Assembly (NCBI RefSeq): GCF_022549675.1
Contig: NZ_JAKZGR010000021.1
Coordinates: 1-62,416, forward strand
Direction: 5' to 3'
From: Belliella kenyensis
Lineage (GTDB): Bacteria > Bacteroidota > Bacteroidia > Cytophagales > Cyclobacteriaceae
DNA: 62,416 nucleotides
Every line of letters starts with the position of its first letter. Position 1 is the first letter of the stretch. Below, piece by piece: positions 37,124 to 47,000 of this stretch. Both the position numbers and the translations under genes were made by a program. Below the pieces are notes generated by a model, which worked only from the letters and a program-made list of their open reading frames with translations, had not been told where the DNA came from and did not search any database.

Positions 37124-38467
37124 TCAGGCATTGAAGATCAATTTGAAAGTAGTACCTCTTCCAATTTCCGATTTGACTTGAATGTTTCCTTTATGTCTTC
37201 TCATGATTTGTTTGGAAAGACTTAGCCCGATACCTGATCCTTTCTTTTTGGTAGTAAAGAATGGTATAAAAATTTTAGAAAGGGCTTCTTCTTCAATCCC
37301 TTTTCCAGAATCTGTTACTTCTATGATGATTTTTCCCGATTCGTCTATATAAGCTCTCAATGTCAAGACTTTAATTACACTATCTTCCATTGCATGAATC
37401 CCATTGTGAATCAGGTTGATCAATACTTGTTCGATCAAATTTTGGTCCCCAAAAAGGATCAAATTTTCTGGCTCCACGCTACAATTGACCATGATTTGTT
37501 CATTCTCAAACTGATGCTGCATCAAAGTTTTGAGTTGAAGTAATAGTGGTTTTATAGGAATTGTGCTGAATTTGGGATTGGGAACGTGAGCTAGACTTCT
37601 GAAATCAGAGACAAAATTAATTAATCCTTCGCTTCGTCTTTCTATAGTTTTGATTCCCATTTGGTAATCTTCCAGGTCTTGATTGGAAGTCTTTTGATTG
37701 TGCTCTAGTTTATGTTCTATTTCAGAGTTGATGGTTGATGCTAGAGAAGATATCGGGGCTATAGAATTCATGATTTCATGTGTCAGCACCTTTACCAGAT
37801 TTTGCCAAGCTTCCATTTCTTTTTCCTCCAGTTCACTTTGGATGTTTTGGAGGGACACAAGTTTGATTTTCACATCTCGCATTATCAGTTCTATTACATA
37901 TACTGAGAGTTGCATGATGCCGTCAGGATGAGCGATTTTGATCAATTCGCTACCACCAGTCCTTAGGCCATGAATGGCATGATGTAGTTCTTTGTTTACA
38001 CGCTCGATTTCGGAGATATATTGGATCTGCTGTATGTTCAGCATCCGTTTGGCTGCGGTGTTGAGTAGTTGGATTTTTCCATCTTCTTCAAAAGTGATTA
38101 GTCCAATGCTAAGGTGCTGAAATAAGGATCTAAAATATTGAAAATTAGCTTCTTTTTCAGCTTGATCTTCTTTTAATTTGGCTAAAATGGCATTGAATTC
38201 AATATGTAAATCATCAATTTCTGTACCATCAAATTTTACAGGGAATAAAGTGCTGTAATTATCCTGCTTGATATTATCCAAAAAGAGCCTCACTTTTTTG
38301 AATGATTTCTCGGCATAGCTGATTAGAAATATGGTTTGGGCCAAGATTATAATGATAAATAAGGAAGTGGCAAACACGCCAGATCCACTGATGATGAAGT
38401 AAGCTAAAACGAAAATGGAAATTGCCAAAAGGATAATCCTACCAGCCAACCCAACTTTATAATCCAT
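37124..38467 (-). CDS. NtrB/NtrY-like sensor histidine kinase
   Basis: A 447-residue kinase with two N-terminal membrane helices (about 8-28 and 32-50), a HAMP-like linker and a PAS-like domain (about 105-215). The HisKA domain has the H-box VLTHEIMNSIAPISSL. A full HATPase follows, with NLIHNGIHAM, DSGKGIEEE, FFTTKKKGSGIGLSL. The gene overlaps the sigma-54 response regulator upstream by 11 bases, so the two form a cognate pair. Confidence 0.92.
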   Translation of the reverse strand: MDYKVGLAGRIILLAISIFVLAYFIISGSGVFATSLFIIIILAQTIFLISYAEKSFKKVRLFLDNIKQDNYSTLFPVKFDGTEIDDLHIEFNAILAKLKEDQAEKEANFQYFRSLFQHLSIGLITFEEDGKIQLLNTAAKRMLNIQQIQYISEIERVNKELHHAIHGLRTGGSELIKIAHPDGIMQLSVYVIELIMRDVKIKLVSLQNIQSELEEKEMEAWQNLVKVLTHEIMNSIAPISSLASTINSEIEHKLEHNQKTSNQDLEDYQMGIKTIERRSEGLINFVSDFRSLAHVPNPKFSTIPIKPLLLQLKTLMQHQFENEQIMVNCSVEPENLILFGDQNLIEQVLINLIHNGIHAMEDSVIKVLTLRAYIDESGKIIIEVTDSGKGIEEEALSKIFIPFFTTKKKGSGIGLSLSKQIMRRHKGNIQVKSEIGRGTTFKLIFNA

Positions 38468-39863
38468 ATTTTTCCAATCTTCTGTATAGGGATGCTCTAG
38501 TCAGTCCTAATTCCTTCGCTGCTTTTGAAATATTTCCTCCGTTTTTATCAATAGCCTTTTGGATGACATTTTTTTCTACCTCGTCAAGATTGTAAGAAGC
38601 AGGACTTGATACCTTCTCATTTACTGGCTTGGAAGATAAGAAAAAGAAATCCCTGCTATCTAGTTCTTCTCCTTCTGCCATGATGATTGCTCTTTCGATG
38701 GCATGCTGAAGTTCTCGAATATTTCCTGGCCATTGATATTGCTGCAACAATTGCATTCCGGCAGGTTTGAATCCTTTGAATTCTTTTCTGTATTTCTGCC
38801 CATAGATTTTCAAGAAATGATTGGCAAGCAAAGGAATATCATCTTGCCTTTCTCTGAGCGGAGGTAGGAATATCTCTACAGTATTGATTCTATAAAGTAA
38901 GTCTTGGCGGAAAGTGTTGTCCATGACCATGTCATGCACGTGCATGTTAGTGGCACAGATCAATCTTATGTCTACCGGAATTGCTTTGTTGGTTCCTATT
39001 CTCGTTACTTCTCTCTTTTGTAATACAGTGAGTAGCTTGGACTGTAGTGGCATACTAAGGTTTCCAATTTCGTCCAAGAATAGTGTTCCATTATCTGCAA
39101 TTTCAAACCTTCCTGCACGATCCTCTTTTGCATCTGTATATGCGCCTTTTTTATGGCCAAATAGCTCTGACTCAAAGAGTGATTCTGTGATTGCACCCAT
39201 ATCCACACCTACGAAGATATCGTCTTTCCTAAGTGACCTGTCATGTATAGCCCTTGCAATAAGTTCTTTTCCTGTTCCATTTTCGCCTAATATCAAGATA
39301 TTTGCATCCGTCTGAGCTACCTTGTCGATGATGGAAAATATGTTTTTCATCGAAGCACTGGTACCAATGATGTCCGCATAAGGCTTTTTGAGATCTGACT
39401 GGAGCTGTTTTTGTTTTTTGGATAACTTGTCTACTTGGTCATAACTTTCTTTCAGCCGAGTAGCAGCTGTCAGGGTTGCAAGGAGTTTTTCATTTTGCCA
39501 AGGCTTCAAGATGAAGTCTGATGCTCCTTCTTTAAGTGCCTTTACAGCCATTTCTACATCTCCAAAGGCTGTGATGAGAATGACCACTGCTTTAGAATCA
39601 ATTTCTTTGATTTGCTTCAACCAATGAAATCCCTCTTTTCCTGAAGTGGTGTCATCGGTAAAGTTCATGTCTAGAAGAATAACATCGTAGCTATTGTTGT
39701 TGACAAGGAAAGGAATTCTTCTTGGATCCTTTTCAATAGTAACTTCTTTGGCATATTTTTTAAGATGCATCTTTGCTGCAAAAAGTAAGTCTTCGTTGTC
39801 GTCTATGATAAGAATTTTTCCAAGCTGAGGAGTTTCCATATTTGAAAGTTTTTGATTTTGCAT
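38457..39863 (-). CDS. Sigma-54-dependent NtrC-family response regulator
   Basis: A 468-residue activator: receiver (about 15-135, IIDDNEDL, phospho-acceptor Asp in VILLDMNFTDD, KPW); an AAA+ domain (about 160-400) with Walker A GENGTGKE and Walker B GTLFLDEIGNL; and a C-terminal Fis-type helix-turn-helix NISKAAKELGLTRASLYRRL. The loop that normally reads GAFTGA reads GAYTDA here. The start is ATG at 39863; an ATG eight codons later is also possible. It is the first gene of the pair with the sensor kinase. Confidence 0.94.
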   Translation of the reverse strand: MQNQKLSNMETPQLGKILIIDDNEDLLFAAKMHLKKYAKEVTIEKDPRRIPFLVNNNSYDVILLDMNFTDDTTSGKEGFHWLKQIKEIDSKAVVILITAFGDVEMAVKALKEGASDFILKPWQNEKLLATLTAATRLKESYDQVDKLSKKQKQLQSDLKKPYADIIGTSASMKNIFSIIDKVAQTDANILILGENGTGKELIARAIHDRSLRKDDIFVGVDMGAITESLFESELFGHKKGAYTDAKEDRAGRFEIADNGTLFLDEIGNLSMPLQSKLLTVLQKREVTRIGTNKAIPVDIRLICATNMHVHDMVMDNTFRQDLLYRINTVEIFLPPLRERQDDIPLLANHFLKIYGQKYRKEFKGFKPAGMQLLQQYQWPGNIRELQHAIERAIIMAEGEELDSRDFFFLSSKPVNEKVSSPASYNLDEVEKNVIQKAIDKNGGNISKAAKELGLTRASLYRRLEKYGL

Positions 39864-40023
39864 TATAACTATTCAAAATGATGCCATTAGGGAAATGATC
39901 GCTTTTAGCAGGTTAAGAAGCAATATTAATAAAATTTATGTTCAAAAACGAACGAAATATGATCGATTGTGAACGCTTTGGTAAAGGGGTGAGTCTAGAG
40001 TTTTTATCCCTGTTAAAATTGCC

Positions 40024-40031
40024 TACCTTTG
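40024..40031 (+). promoter_or_regulatory. Promoter -7 box of FKBP gene
   Basis: TACCTTTG matches TAnnTTTG about 28 bases before the ATG at 40059. No TTTG lies exactly 19 bases upstream. Confidence 0.5.
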
Positions 40032-40058
40032 TTTTTTATAATCAACAATAAATATACT

Positions 40059-40487
40059 ATGTCTTTAGCAAACAAAGGAAATTCAGTAAAAGTACATTAT
40101 ACAGGGAAATTGAAAAGTGGAGTAGTTTTCGATTCTTCCGAAAATAGAGAACCTCTTGAATTTGTACTTGGAGATGGAAATATGATCAAAGGTTTTGATG
40201 CTGCTGTGCATGGGATGCAAGTAGGAGAGGCTAAATCTGTAACCATACCTTCTGAGGAAGCTTACGGTGGGAAGCGTGATGATATGATGGTTGATATCCC
40301 AAGAGCGGAAGTTCCAGCTGACATCAAGCCAGAAGTAGGAATGGATCTTACCCTTCAAGGACCGCAAGGTCAACCAATGCCTGTCAAAGTGGTATTCGTA
40401 GATGAGGAGAAAATCACCTTGGATGCAAATCATCCATTGGCTGGCGAAGACTTGATTTTTGACATTACGCTAGTAGAAATTGCTTAA
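40059..40487 (+). CDS. FKBP-type peptidyl-prolyl isomerase (SlyD-like)
   Basis: A 142-residue cytosolic prolyl isomerase/chaperone of the SlyD subgroup. It has VKVHYTGKLKSGVVFDSS, EFVLGDGNMIKGFDAAVHGM, an insert-in-flap chaperone domain (about 70-125) and DANHPLAGEDLIFDITLVEI. The histidine-rich metal-binding tail of E. coli SlyD is absent. The ATG at 40059 (MSLANKGNSV) gives the family N-terminus; the open frame upstream overlaps the promoter. Confidence 0.93.
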   Translation: MSLANKGNSVKVHYTGKLKSGVVFDSSENREPLEFVLGDGNMIKGFDAAVHGMQVGEAKSVTIPSEEAYGGKRDDMMVDIPRAEVPADIKPEVGMDLTLQGPQGQPMPVKVVFVDEEKITLDANHPLAGEDLIFDITLVEIA

Positions 40488-40518
40488 GGATCGATCTTCT
40501 TAAATGTAAATTCATAAA

Positions 40519-40547
40519 AAAAGCCATTAGTAATCTAATGGTTTTTT
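40519..40547 (+). terminator. Terminator after FKBP gene
   Basis: A stem of AAGCCATTAG with CTAATGG(T) bases, a four-base loop TAAT and a T-run at 40542-40547. The A-run ahead of it makes it usable for the convergent gene too. Confidence 0.85.
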
Positions 40548-40608
40548 CATGTCTTGTATGTTTCAAATCACTGAACTCTTTTTGCGGTCAAATGAAGTAC
40601 CAATTGAA

Positions 40609-41055
40609 CTAGTTGATTTCTTGAATTGAGTTACTACTTCTTTTTCCTGGAGGGATAGCATAGATACTTTTTGTGATATTGTATTTTGCATTGCCCACTT
40701 CTACTACGAAAAGTTGACTTTGAACATTGCTGAAGTCAAAAGTTTTTTTGTTTCCATCTTCTGGAAGAATTCTATCTTCGTGAATTAAATTACCCAAAGT
40801 ATCAAATACCTTTATTTTCGTAACTACCAAGGGTCTTTTTTCTAATACTATTGTGAATTTTTTGATGCCTTCTGGTTTAAGCTCGAAAGGTACCATTTCT
40901 CTGTTGAGAGCGGAAGGAAAGGAGATCTCTGATTCAACTTTTGTCCTTTTCTTGAAAATTTGTCCCAAAGCATCCATAGAAGAAAGTGACAACGTCATCA
41001 ATAAGACTATTGTCAAATAGTGGAATTTAGGCTTCAGGTTTAGAGGTTTGATCAT
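40609..41055 (-). CDS. Hypothetical secreted protein
   Basis: About 148 residues. A signal peptide (hydrophobic stretch around FHYLTIVLLMTLSLSS, cleavage after DALG or so) is followed by a beta-rich domain (KKFTIVLEKRPLVVTKIKVFDTLGNLI). That domain resembles the small C-terminal strands of secreted Bacteroidota proteins. No family recognised. The ATG at 41055 is preferred to one six codons upstream. Confidence 0.6.
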   Translation of the reverse strand: MIKPLNLKPKFHYLTIVLLMTLSLSSMDALGQIFKKRTKVESEISFPSALNREMVPFELKPEGIKKFTIVLEKRPLVVTKIKVFDTLGNLIHEDRILPEDGNKKTFDFSNVQSQLFVVEVGNAKYNITKSIYAIPPGKRSSNSIQEIN

Positions 41056-41146
41056 GGGATTGCAAAAATGCAAAAATCAAACCATTTTGTTGCACATTAT
41101 CATTGGAATTTAACAATTTTTTATAAAAATAATCGTTTTTGACTTT

Positions 41147-41965
41147 TTAGAAGTTTTTAGGCTTTTTGTAGATTAAAATTTCTTCAGAATTGTAGAAAAT
41201 CACATTTTTTTTGCTAGTTACGACTTTGTGATTTGTAACTTCAACAGGTAGTGTATAATGTGCTTTAGTATCACTGATGAAATTATGTAAAACTAATTGA
41301 TTACTTTGGTTGTATATCAGATTTTCTTTATCAAAAGAGATTCCTGTGATCTTGATATTGATTGTTTTTATCAAATTCGCTTGATTATCCAATATACTTA
41401 TTCCTTCATTTTTTATATTGACAAACACCATGTTTTGATATTCTTTGACCTCTAGAACATTCAAGTCGGAATTATTTAAAATCAGATTTAATGGTTGTTG
41501 CTGTGTGATTTGGTTTCGGCGATGGTCAAATTGTTTCAAACAAAAGTCCGATTCATCATAGACCCAAATGATGTTATTGTTGCCAATTGTGGCTGCTTTC
41601 GCGAGATTTACTCCCTTGGTTTGGATGGCAATTTCACTCAGTGGGTTTAAAAATCTGTCGAAAAGCCTGTATTCTTGTAAGTCTACAGAAAAAGTGAATA
41701 CATTGACAGTCCATGCCGCCTCTATGAAATCTACTCTACTTTGACGACTGGGTGAGAAATTATTTACATACACACCATCTTCATCAAACTGATATAGGTC
41801 CCCCTCCGATGTACCTATAAATATACTTTCCTGATTGTCTATGGATAAGCCAGTTATCCTTTCAAGTTTTATTGCTTTCGGCTGTCCCCAAGCTACATCT
41901 TGTGCATTTGATATTTGATGTATGCAGCTGAGAAGGAATATAAAAGTCAACAAGCGTCTAATCAT
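41147..41965 (-). CDS. Secreted beta-propeller-like protein
   Basis: About 272 residues with a signal peptide (RRLLTFIFLLSC onward, predicted end near SNAQ). Repeating strand motifs follow, such as ITGLSIDNQESIFIGTSEGDLYQFDEDG and ISFDKENLIYNQSNQLVLHN, suggesting a beta-propeller. Function unknown. The ATG at 41965 overlaps the lpxH stop as ATGA, and its signal peptide then lies at the N-terminus. The longer frame from 42031 overlaps lpxH. Confidence 0.7.
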   Translation of the reverse strand: MIRRLLTFIFLLSCIHQISNAQDVAWGQPKAIKLERITGLSIDNQESIFIGTSEGDLYQFDEDGVYVNNFSPSRQSRVDFIEAAWTVNVFTFSVDLQEYRLFDRFLNPLSEIAIQTKGVNLAKAATIGNNNIIWVYDESDFCLKQFDHRRNQITQQQPLNLILNNSDLNVLEVKEYQNMVFVNIKNEGISILDNQANLIKTINIKITGISFDKENLIYNQSNQLVLHNFISDTKAHYTLPVEVTNHKVVTSKKNVIFYNSEEILIYKKPKNF

Positions 41966-42723
41966 CCTTCGAATTTTTTTAAGTGAAGCCCTTCTTTGTC
42001 TAGCACTGCATAAGTGAACTGAGAAACCCATTCGCCTAAGTTAATGTATCGAGAATTTTTTCCCACTGGAAGGTCAAGAGGCAAATGCCTGTGACCAAAG
42101 ATGTAATAGTCAAAATCTCTACTTTTATCTATTTGCTTACAATAGGCCCATAGCCATTCTTCCTCTCCTTTAAATAGGTCCTCTTGCTTTTCCATATTGG
42201 ATAAGCGGCTCTTTCCAGACCAAGCTTGTGCGATCCTAATACCTATATCAGGATGAAGCCATTTAAAAATCCATTGAAAAAAGCGGTTTGTAAATATACT
42301 TTTAAGGAATTTGTAAAACTCATCTCCAGGTCCAAGACCATCTCCATGACCTATTAGGAGTTTTTTCCCCTCCACCGTTATTTCCAAAGGGTTATGATTG
42401 ATAGGAATGCTCAATTCTTGCGTGAAATAATCTTTGAACCAAAGGTCATGGTTTCCTGTAAAAAAAATTATAGGAATTCCGCTGTCTCGAAGAGAAGAGA
42501 TTTTAGATATGAATTTTATAAATCCTTTAGGAATTACTTTGTCATATTCAAACCAAAAATCAAATATATCACCTACCAAAAATATCGCAGCTGCATCTTT
42601 TGAAACCTCATCAAGCCAATTTATGATTTTTTCCTCTCTTTGACGACTTTGCTCCCAATTTGGAGCGCCCAAGTGAAAATCAGATGCAAAATAGACTTTT
42701 TTGTGACCTAGCTTAATGTTCAT
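41962..42723 (-). CDS. lpxH: UDP-2,3-diacylglucosamine diphosphatase LpxH
   Basis: A 253-residue lipid A enzyme that hydrolyses UDP-2,3-diacylglucosamine to lipid X and UMP at the inner membrane. It has the ordered metal motifs SDFHLG, GDIFDFWFEY, GNHDLW, GHGDG and GHRHLP. LpxA, LpxC and LpxD are encoded at 8.5-11.8 kb, so this window holds the first four steps of the pathway. A TATCTTTG box on the minus strand (42750-42743) lies about 20 bases ahead of the ATG. Confidence 0.92.
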   Translation of the reverse strand: MNIKLGHKKVYFASDFHLGAPNWEQSRQREEKIINWLDEVSKDAAAIFLVGDIFDFWFEYDKVIPKGFIKFISKISSLRDSGIPIIFFTGNHDLWFKDYFTQELSIPINHNPLEITVEGKKLLIGHGDGLGPGDEFYKFLKSIFTNRFFQWIFKWLHPDIGIRIAQAWSGKSRLSNMEKQEDLFKGEEEWLWAYCKQIDKSRDFDYYIFGHRHLPLDLPVGKNSRYINLGEWVSQFTYAVLDKEGLHLKKFEG

Positions 42724-42742
42724 GCCTTTTTTCTAAACATCC

Positions 42743-42750
42743 CAAAGATA
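42743..42750 (-). promoter_or_regulatory. Promoter -7 box of lpxH
   Basis: On the minus strand TATCTTTG matches TAnnTTTG, and the expected leader is about 15 bases. No -33 element found. Confidence 0.4.
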
Positions 42751-43717
42751 TAAAAAAGCTAATAGATATCTTTTGTGAACTTAACTCAATTCTTGTAATA
42801 GCGCAGTGTTTGTTAAAACTCGGAGAATAATTGGCTGATGACTTTTTTTTAGAAAATAGCGATGCAATAGATTTTGAAGGAAAAACAAAATATTTATATC
42901 TATAAAAAAGTTGTTCTCTAAAGCACTAGTAATCAACGTGCCCAGAGTGATTGCGTGATTAGGAGGTTGTTAGATGCGTCTATTGCTGAATTTAACACAT
43001 TAACGGGTTAAGGGTTGGTTTTAAACCTGAAGACACGTTTTTTGTTTGAGGTGTTCTTCCCCTAGTTCAAGTGGATAATCATAGTTTACAATAATTTGAG
43101 TACAGTCTGAACCGGCTGATATTAAGAAGATTATATCAATTGCAAATGACAAAAAAGTATTTGTTGAAAATTTTAACAGAATAACTTTTTTATGAAATAC
43201 AAATTAATGTATATTTACAACATAAAAATGCATCCAAATAATTCCTATTGAAAAAATATTGGGTCTTTAAAGTGATTTAGATTCAAATAGGCAAGCTTAT
43301 TTGTTGATCGATATCTTAGCTAAACATTGGTAGTAGTTTTATTGATGTAATCTTCATTTGCCCCAGCAGTGGAAAGAGCTGAAATTGATTTGTCTTAATA
43401 TTTCTAACGACAATAGAGGGCTTGCTCGCATATGACGAAGTATGAATAGATAATAAACTTGGATCATGTATATGTCCGTTTATTTCATTAAATTTAATAA
43501 ACACTTGATTTGTATTTGGTTACAAGTTTTAGGTGGTCACTTAGGGAGGAGGGTTCTTGGATACATTCTTAAAATGAAAGCAAGTTTCTGTCAGCAAAGG
43601 AATAAAACGTAATTGTGAATTGTAATAATTAGCGAACTGAGTCAAGCTCGGAAAACAAGTCGTGGTTCTTAGGGAAGTTCCACATTAAAAATACCCTAAC
43701 CTGTAGATTTGTTAAAG

Positions 43718-43745
43718 GACCATCTGTATCAGATGGTCTTTTTTT
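43718..43745 (+). terminator. Strong orphan terminator
   Basis: The perfect 9-bp stem GACCATCTG/CAGATGGTC with a three-base TAT loop is followed by seven T bases. No plus-strand gene precedes it for over 1 kb, so it probably ends a small RNA or an attenuated leader. Confidence 0.85.
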
Positions 43746-43938
43746 CTGTATTTTGATTTGATTAATTGAAATCGTTTATGGTGATTTTTTAGCTACTTGG
43801 GTTAAATGATTTTTCTGTATTTTCAATTTTATGTCTAAACTATTTTTTTAAACTAGTATAAGTTTCTGTAAATCAATTGAATGAATTTATTTTATCTGGT
43901 TAATTATGCTTGTAACATGTATTTTGAAATTAAATAAA

Positions 43939-43988
43939 TGAATTTTAAATACAGAAATTTGTATATTAAATTACTTTTTATAACTTTG
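43939..43988 (+). promoter_or_regulatory. Promoter of the NRPS/PKS cluster with upstream box
   Basis: TTTG (43958-43961) and TAACTTTG (43981-43988) are spaced by exactly 19 bases, an excellent promoter. The 15 bases from 43939 (TGAATTTTAAATACA) abut the -33 element and match the inverted-repeat box at 57013 upstream of manC. A second partial copy, TGTATTTTGAAAT, begins at 43919, 20 bases earlier. Confidence 0.75.
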
Positions 43989-44032
43989 TTTCAAGTTAAA
44001 CCAACTCTGGATTTTTGAAAATAAGAGGTGAT

Positions 44033-47000
44033 ATGAGACATAATTACAGTAGAATACAATCATTTTTTGAAGATCAGGTAGTAGCAATGCCTGATAGGAT
44101 TGCCGTTATTTATAAAGAGAATTCTCTCACTTATCAGCAATTGGACAATGCTTCTGAAAAGCTTAAAAATTATTTACTTGTTCATCATGCTGAGGAGGAT
44201 GTAATTGGTGTAAGTGCATTAAAACATTTACATACTATAACTTCAATTCTAGCTATTCTAAAGGCAGGAAAGACTTATGTCGTAATAGATACGCTTCATC
44301 CACTAGAAAGACTGGCCTCTGTTATTGAGATTGCAGGCGTTCATGCATGCATAGCAAGTGATGTTGAAAAGTCTCAAATGGAGGCATTAGGACTTCACTT
44401 TATCCATTTTAGTGCTCAAGATTCAGACAATCAATGTTTATCTAAAGTTTTTGAGAATGAAATTTTGGCAATTTTATTTACATCTGGATCTACAGGAGTG
44501 CCTAAAGGGGTCAGGCTAAAGCATAAGGGGCTAATCGAAATGGTAAAGTTTCGACAAACTCAAATTGGAGAAAATCGCCAAGATAATGTTTTACAATTTT
44601 GTTATCTAGGGTTTGATGGTGCTATCAAAGAGATATTTGTAGCGATTTCCTCTGGCAATACATTGCATCTGATCGATGAAGTAGATAGACTGGATTCGAA
44701 GTTTTTGTTGAATTATGTTTTGAAGCATGAAATAAACAGACTTTTCTTACCATTTGTCAGCTTACAGTACTTTGTCGATGAAATTCTTCAGTCTGAAGAT
44801 TTGCCCTATTCACTTACAGAGATCACTACTGGAGGGGAGTTATTGAAGATCACTCCACAGATCAGGTCCTGTTTTGTCAAATTGCCAAACACGAAGCTTA
44901 GAAATCTTTATGGACCTACAGAAGCAAGTGTTTTTGTGACAGCTCATACTTTGGAAGGTGATGCGAATAAATGGGATGAAATCCCGCATATTGGCTATTC
45001 TGTGGCAGATTGTAGGCTCTATGTGCTAAATGAGCAGCTTCATCAGTGTGCTAATGGAGAAAGCGGAGAGCTTTATATCATGGGCAATTGCTTAGCTGAA
45101 GGCTATCAGAAAAGAGATGATTTGACAGCTGAGTTTTTTGTTTCAGTACCCAATCTTGATCCGGATTTTCAGATTGCGTATAAGTCAGGTGACATTGTAA
45201 GTAGGAATGCTGATGGATCTTTTGTGTTCAAAGGAAGGGTAGATGACCAAGTAAAGATACGTGGCAATAGGGTTGAATTGGGTGAAGTTGAGGTGAACAT
45301 CAATAAATACCCTTCAGTAAAACAGGCAGTGGTCAAATTAGACATCGATTCGACGAATCAGAAGATGATTGTAGGATATGTTCAATTTGAACAAAAAGTG
45401 CAGGATCAAATTTCCAAACTTAGGACATTTTTGGAGGAAAATTTGCCAAGCTATATGATTCCTGACTTTTTTATTGAAATGGATGATTTTCCTAAAACTG
45501 CTTCTGGTAAGGTCGATAAAAAGGCTTTACCTAAGCCACTGAAAATTAGGAAAAATTTCCACTTCCCATACCTGAAGCCAAAGAGTGAAATAGAGGAAAG
45601 ACTATGCCAAATATTTTCGGACATACTTCAGTTTGATGTTGTTGGTGTCCAAGATAATTTCTTTGAATTTGGGGGAAATTCATTGAAAGCACAGAAGCTT
45701 GTCGCTACGATAAGGGTTGAATTGAATTTAGAAATCCCAATAGTCAAACTATATCAATATCCTACTGTAGTAGAAATAGTTAGAAATTTTATCAGTAATA
45801 AATCAAACGAAGCGACTAAGACATTAAGCTTTAATCAAAAAAACAAGAAATCTGAAAGCCATGAGGTGGCGGTGATAGGAGTAGCAGGAAGATTTCCGAA
45901 TACAGATAATGTCAAAGCCTTATGGGATTTGTTGATTAACGATAGAGAGGCGATTCAATTTTTTGAAAATTATGAGTTAGATTCTTCTCTAGATCCTGAA
46001 ATTATTAAGCAGCCAAATTATGTAAAAGCTAGAGGGCTAATCAAAGAGGCAGATGAATTTGATGCTCGATTTTTTGGTTTGAATAAGATGCTTGCAGAGG
46101 CAATGGATCCTCAGCAGCGGGTTTTTCTGGAAGTTGCTTATGAGGCTTTGGAAAGTGCTGGATACAGAAGTAAGGACGCAAACTCCCAAATCGGAGTATT
46201 TGCAGGTGTAAGTTCCAATACTTACTTTCTCAATAACCTCATGCATTACCCTGAAAAGATTCAGGCTTTGGGAGATTTTCAGGTAAGCTCGCTCAACGAA
46301 AAAGATTTTGTAGCTAGTAGAGCCGCATATCATCTGAACCTTACAGGTCCAGCAGTTAGTGTCTATTCAGCTTGTTCATCTTCTTTATTGGCTATTGTGC
46401 AAGCCACTGAAAGCATTAGGTCAGGGAATTGTGAAGTAGCACTTGCAGGCGGATCGAGTGTCAAAAGTCCTATGAAAAGTGGGCACTTGTATGAAGAAGG
46501 TGCGGCCTACAGCAAAGATGGCCATTGTAAATCTTTTGATCATAATGCTCAAGGAACAGTTTTTAGTGATGGAGTTGGTGTGGTTTTGCTAAAGGATTTG
46601 AAAGCGGCAGAGCGAGATGGTGATCAAATCCTAGCAGTAATCAAGGGCGTAGGTGTAAACAATGATGGCGGAGGAAAAGGAAGCTTCAGTGCACCAAGTG
46701 TAGAAGGTCAAGCTTCCGCTATCAGAATGGCTATGAATGATGCCAATATCAGTCCAGAGCATGTGAAATTTGTAGAAGCCCATGGAACTGGAACACCTCT
46801 AGGCGATCCCATAGAAATAGAAGGTTTGAAAATTGCTTTTGGAGATACAAAGCAAAAAAATTATTGTGCCATAGGTACTATCAAGAGCAATATAGGTCAT
46901 TTGAATGCAGCATCAGGTGTGTCAGGTTTCATCAAAGCTGTGCTTTCAATACAGCATAGAAAGATGGTGCCTGTTCATGGTTTTGAAAAATTAAATACCA

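Larger units (their letters stand above)
42724..44032. other. Long gene-free region before the NRPS/PKS cluster
   Basis: These 1.3 kb are AT-rich with no convincing reading frame; a 62-codon minus-strand frame at 43316-43504 has no coding character. They contain an orphan terminator at 43718-43745 and the cluster promoter at 43939-43988. The stretch 43560-43745 is richer in G/C and can pair (GGTT-TTAGGG near 43663 with CCCTAACC near 43703), so it may be a small RNA. Confidence 0.6.

Noticed and set aside
43316-43504. 62-codon minus-strand frame in the gap before the NRPS cluster
   Set aside because: No ribosome site, signal peptide, motif or coding-like composition; it sits in AT-rich spacer.
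43560-43745. 6S RNA, SRP RNA or tmRNA
   Set aside because: The conserved SRP tetraloop region, tmRNA tRNA-like ends and a clear 6S bubble could not be found.
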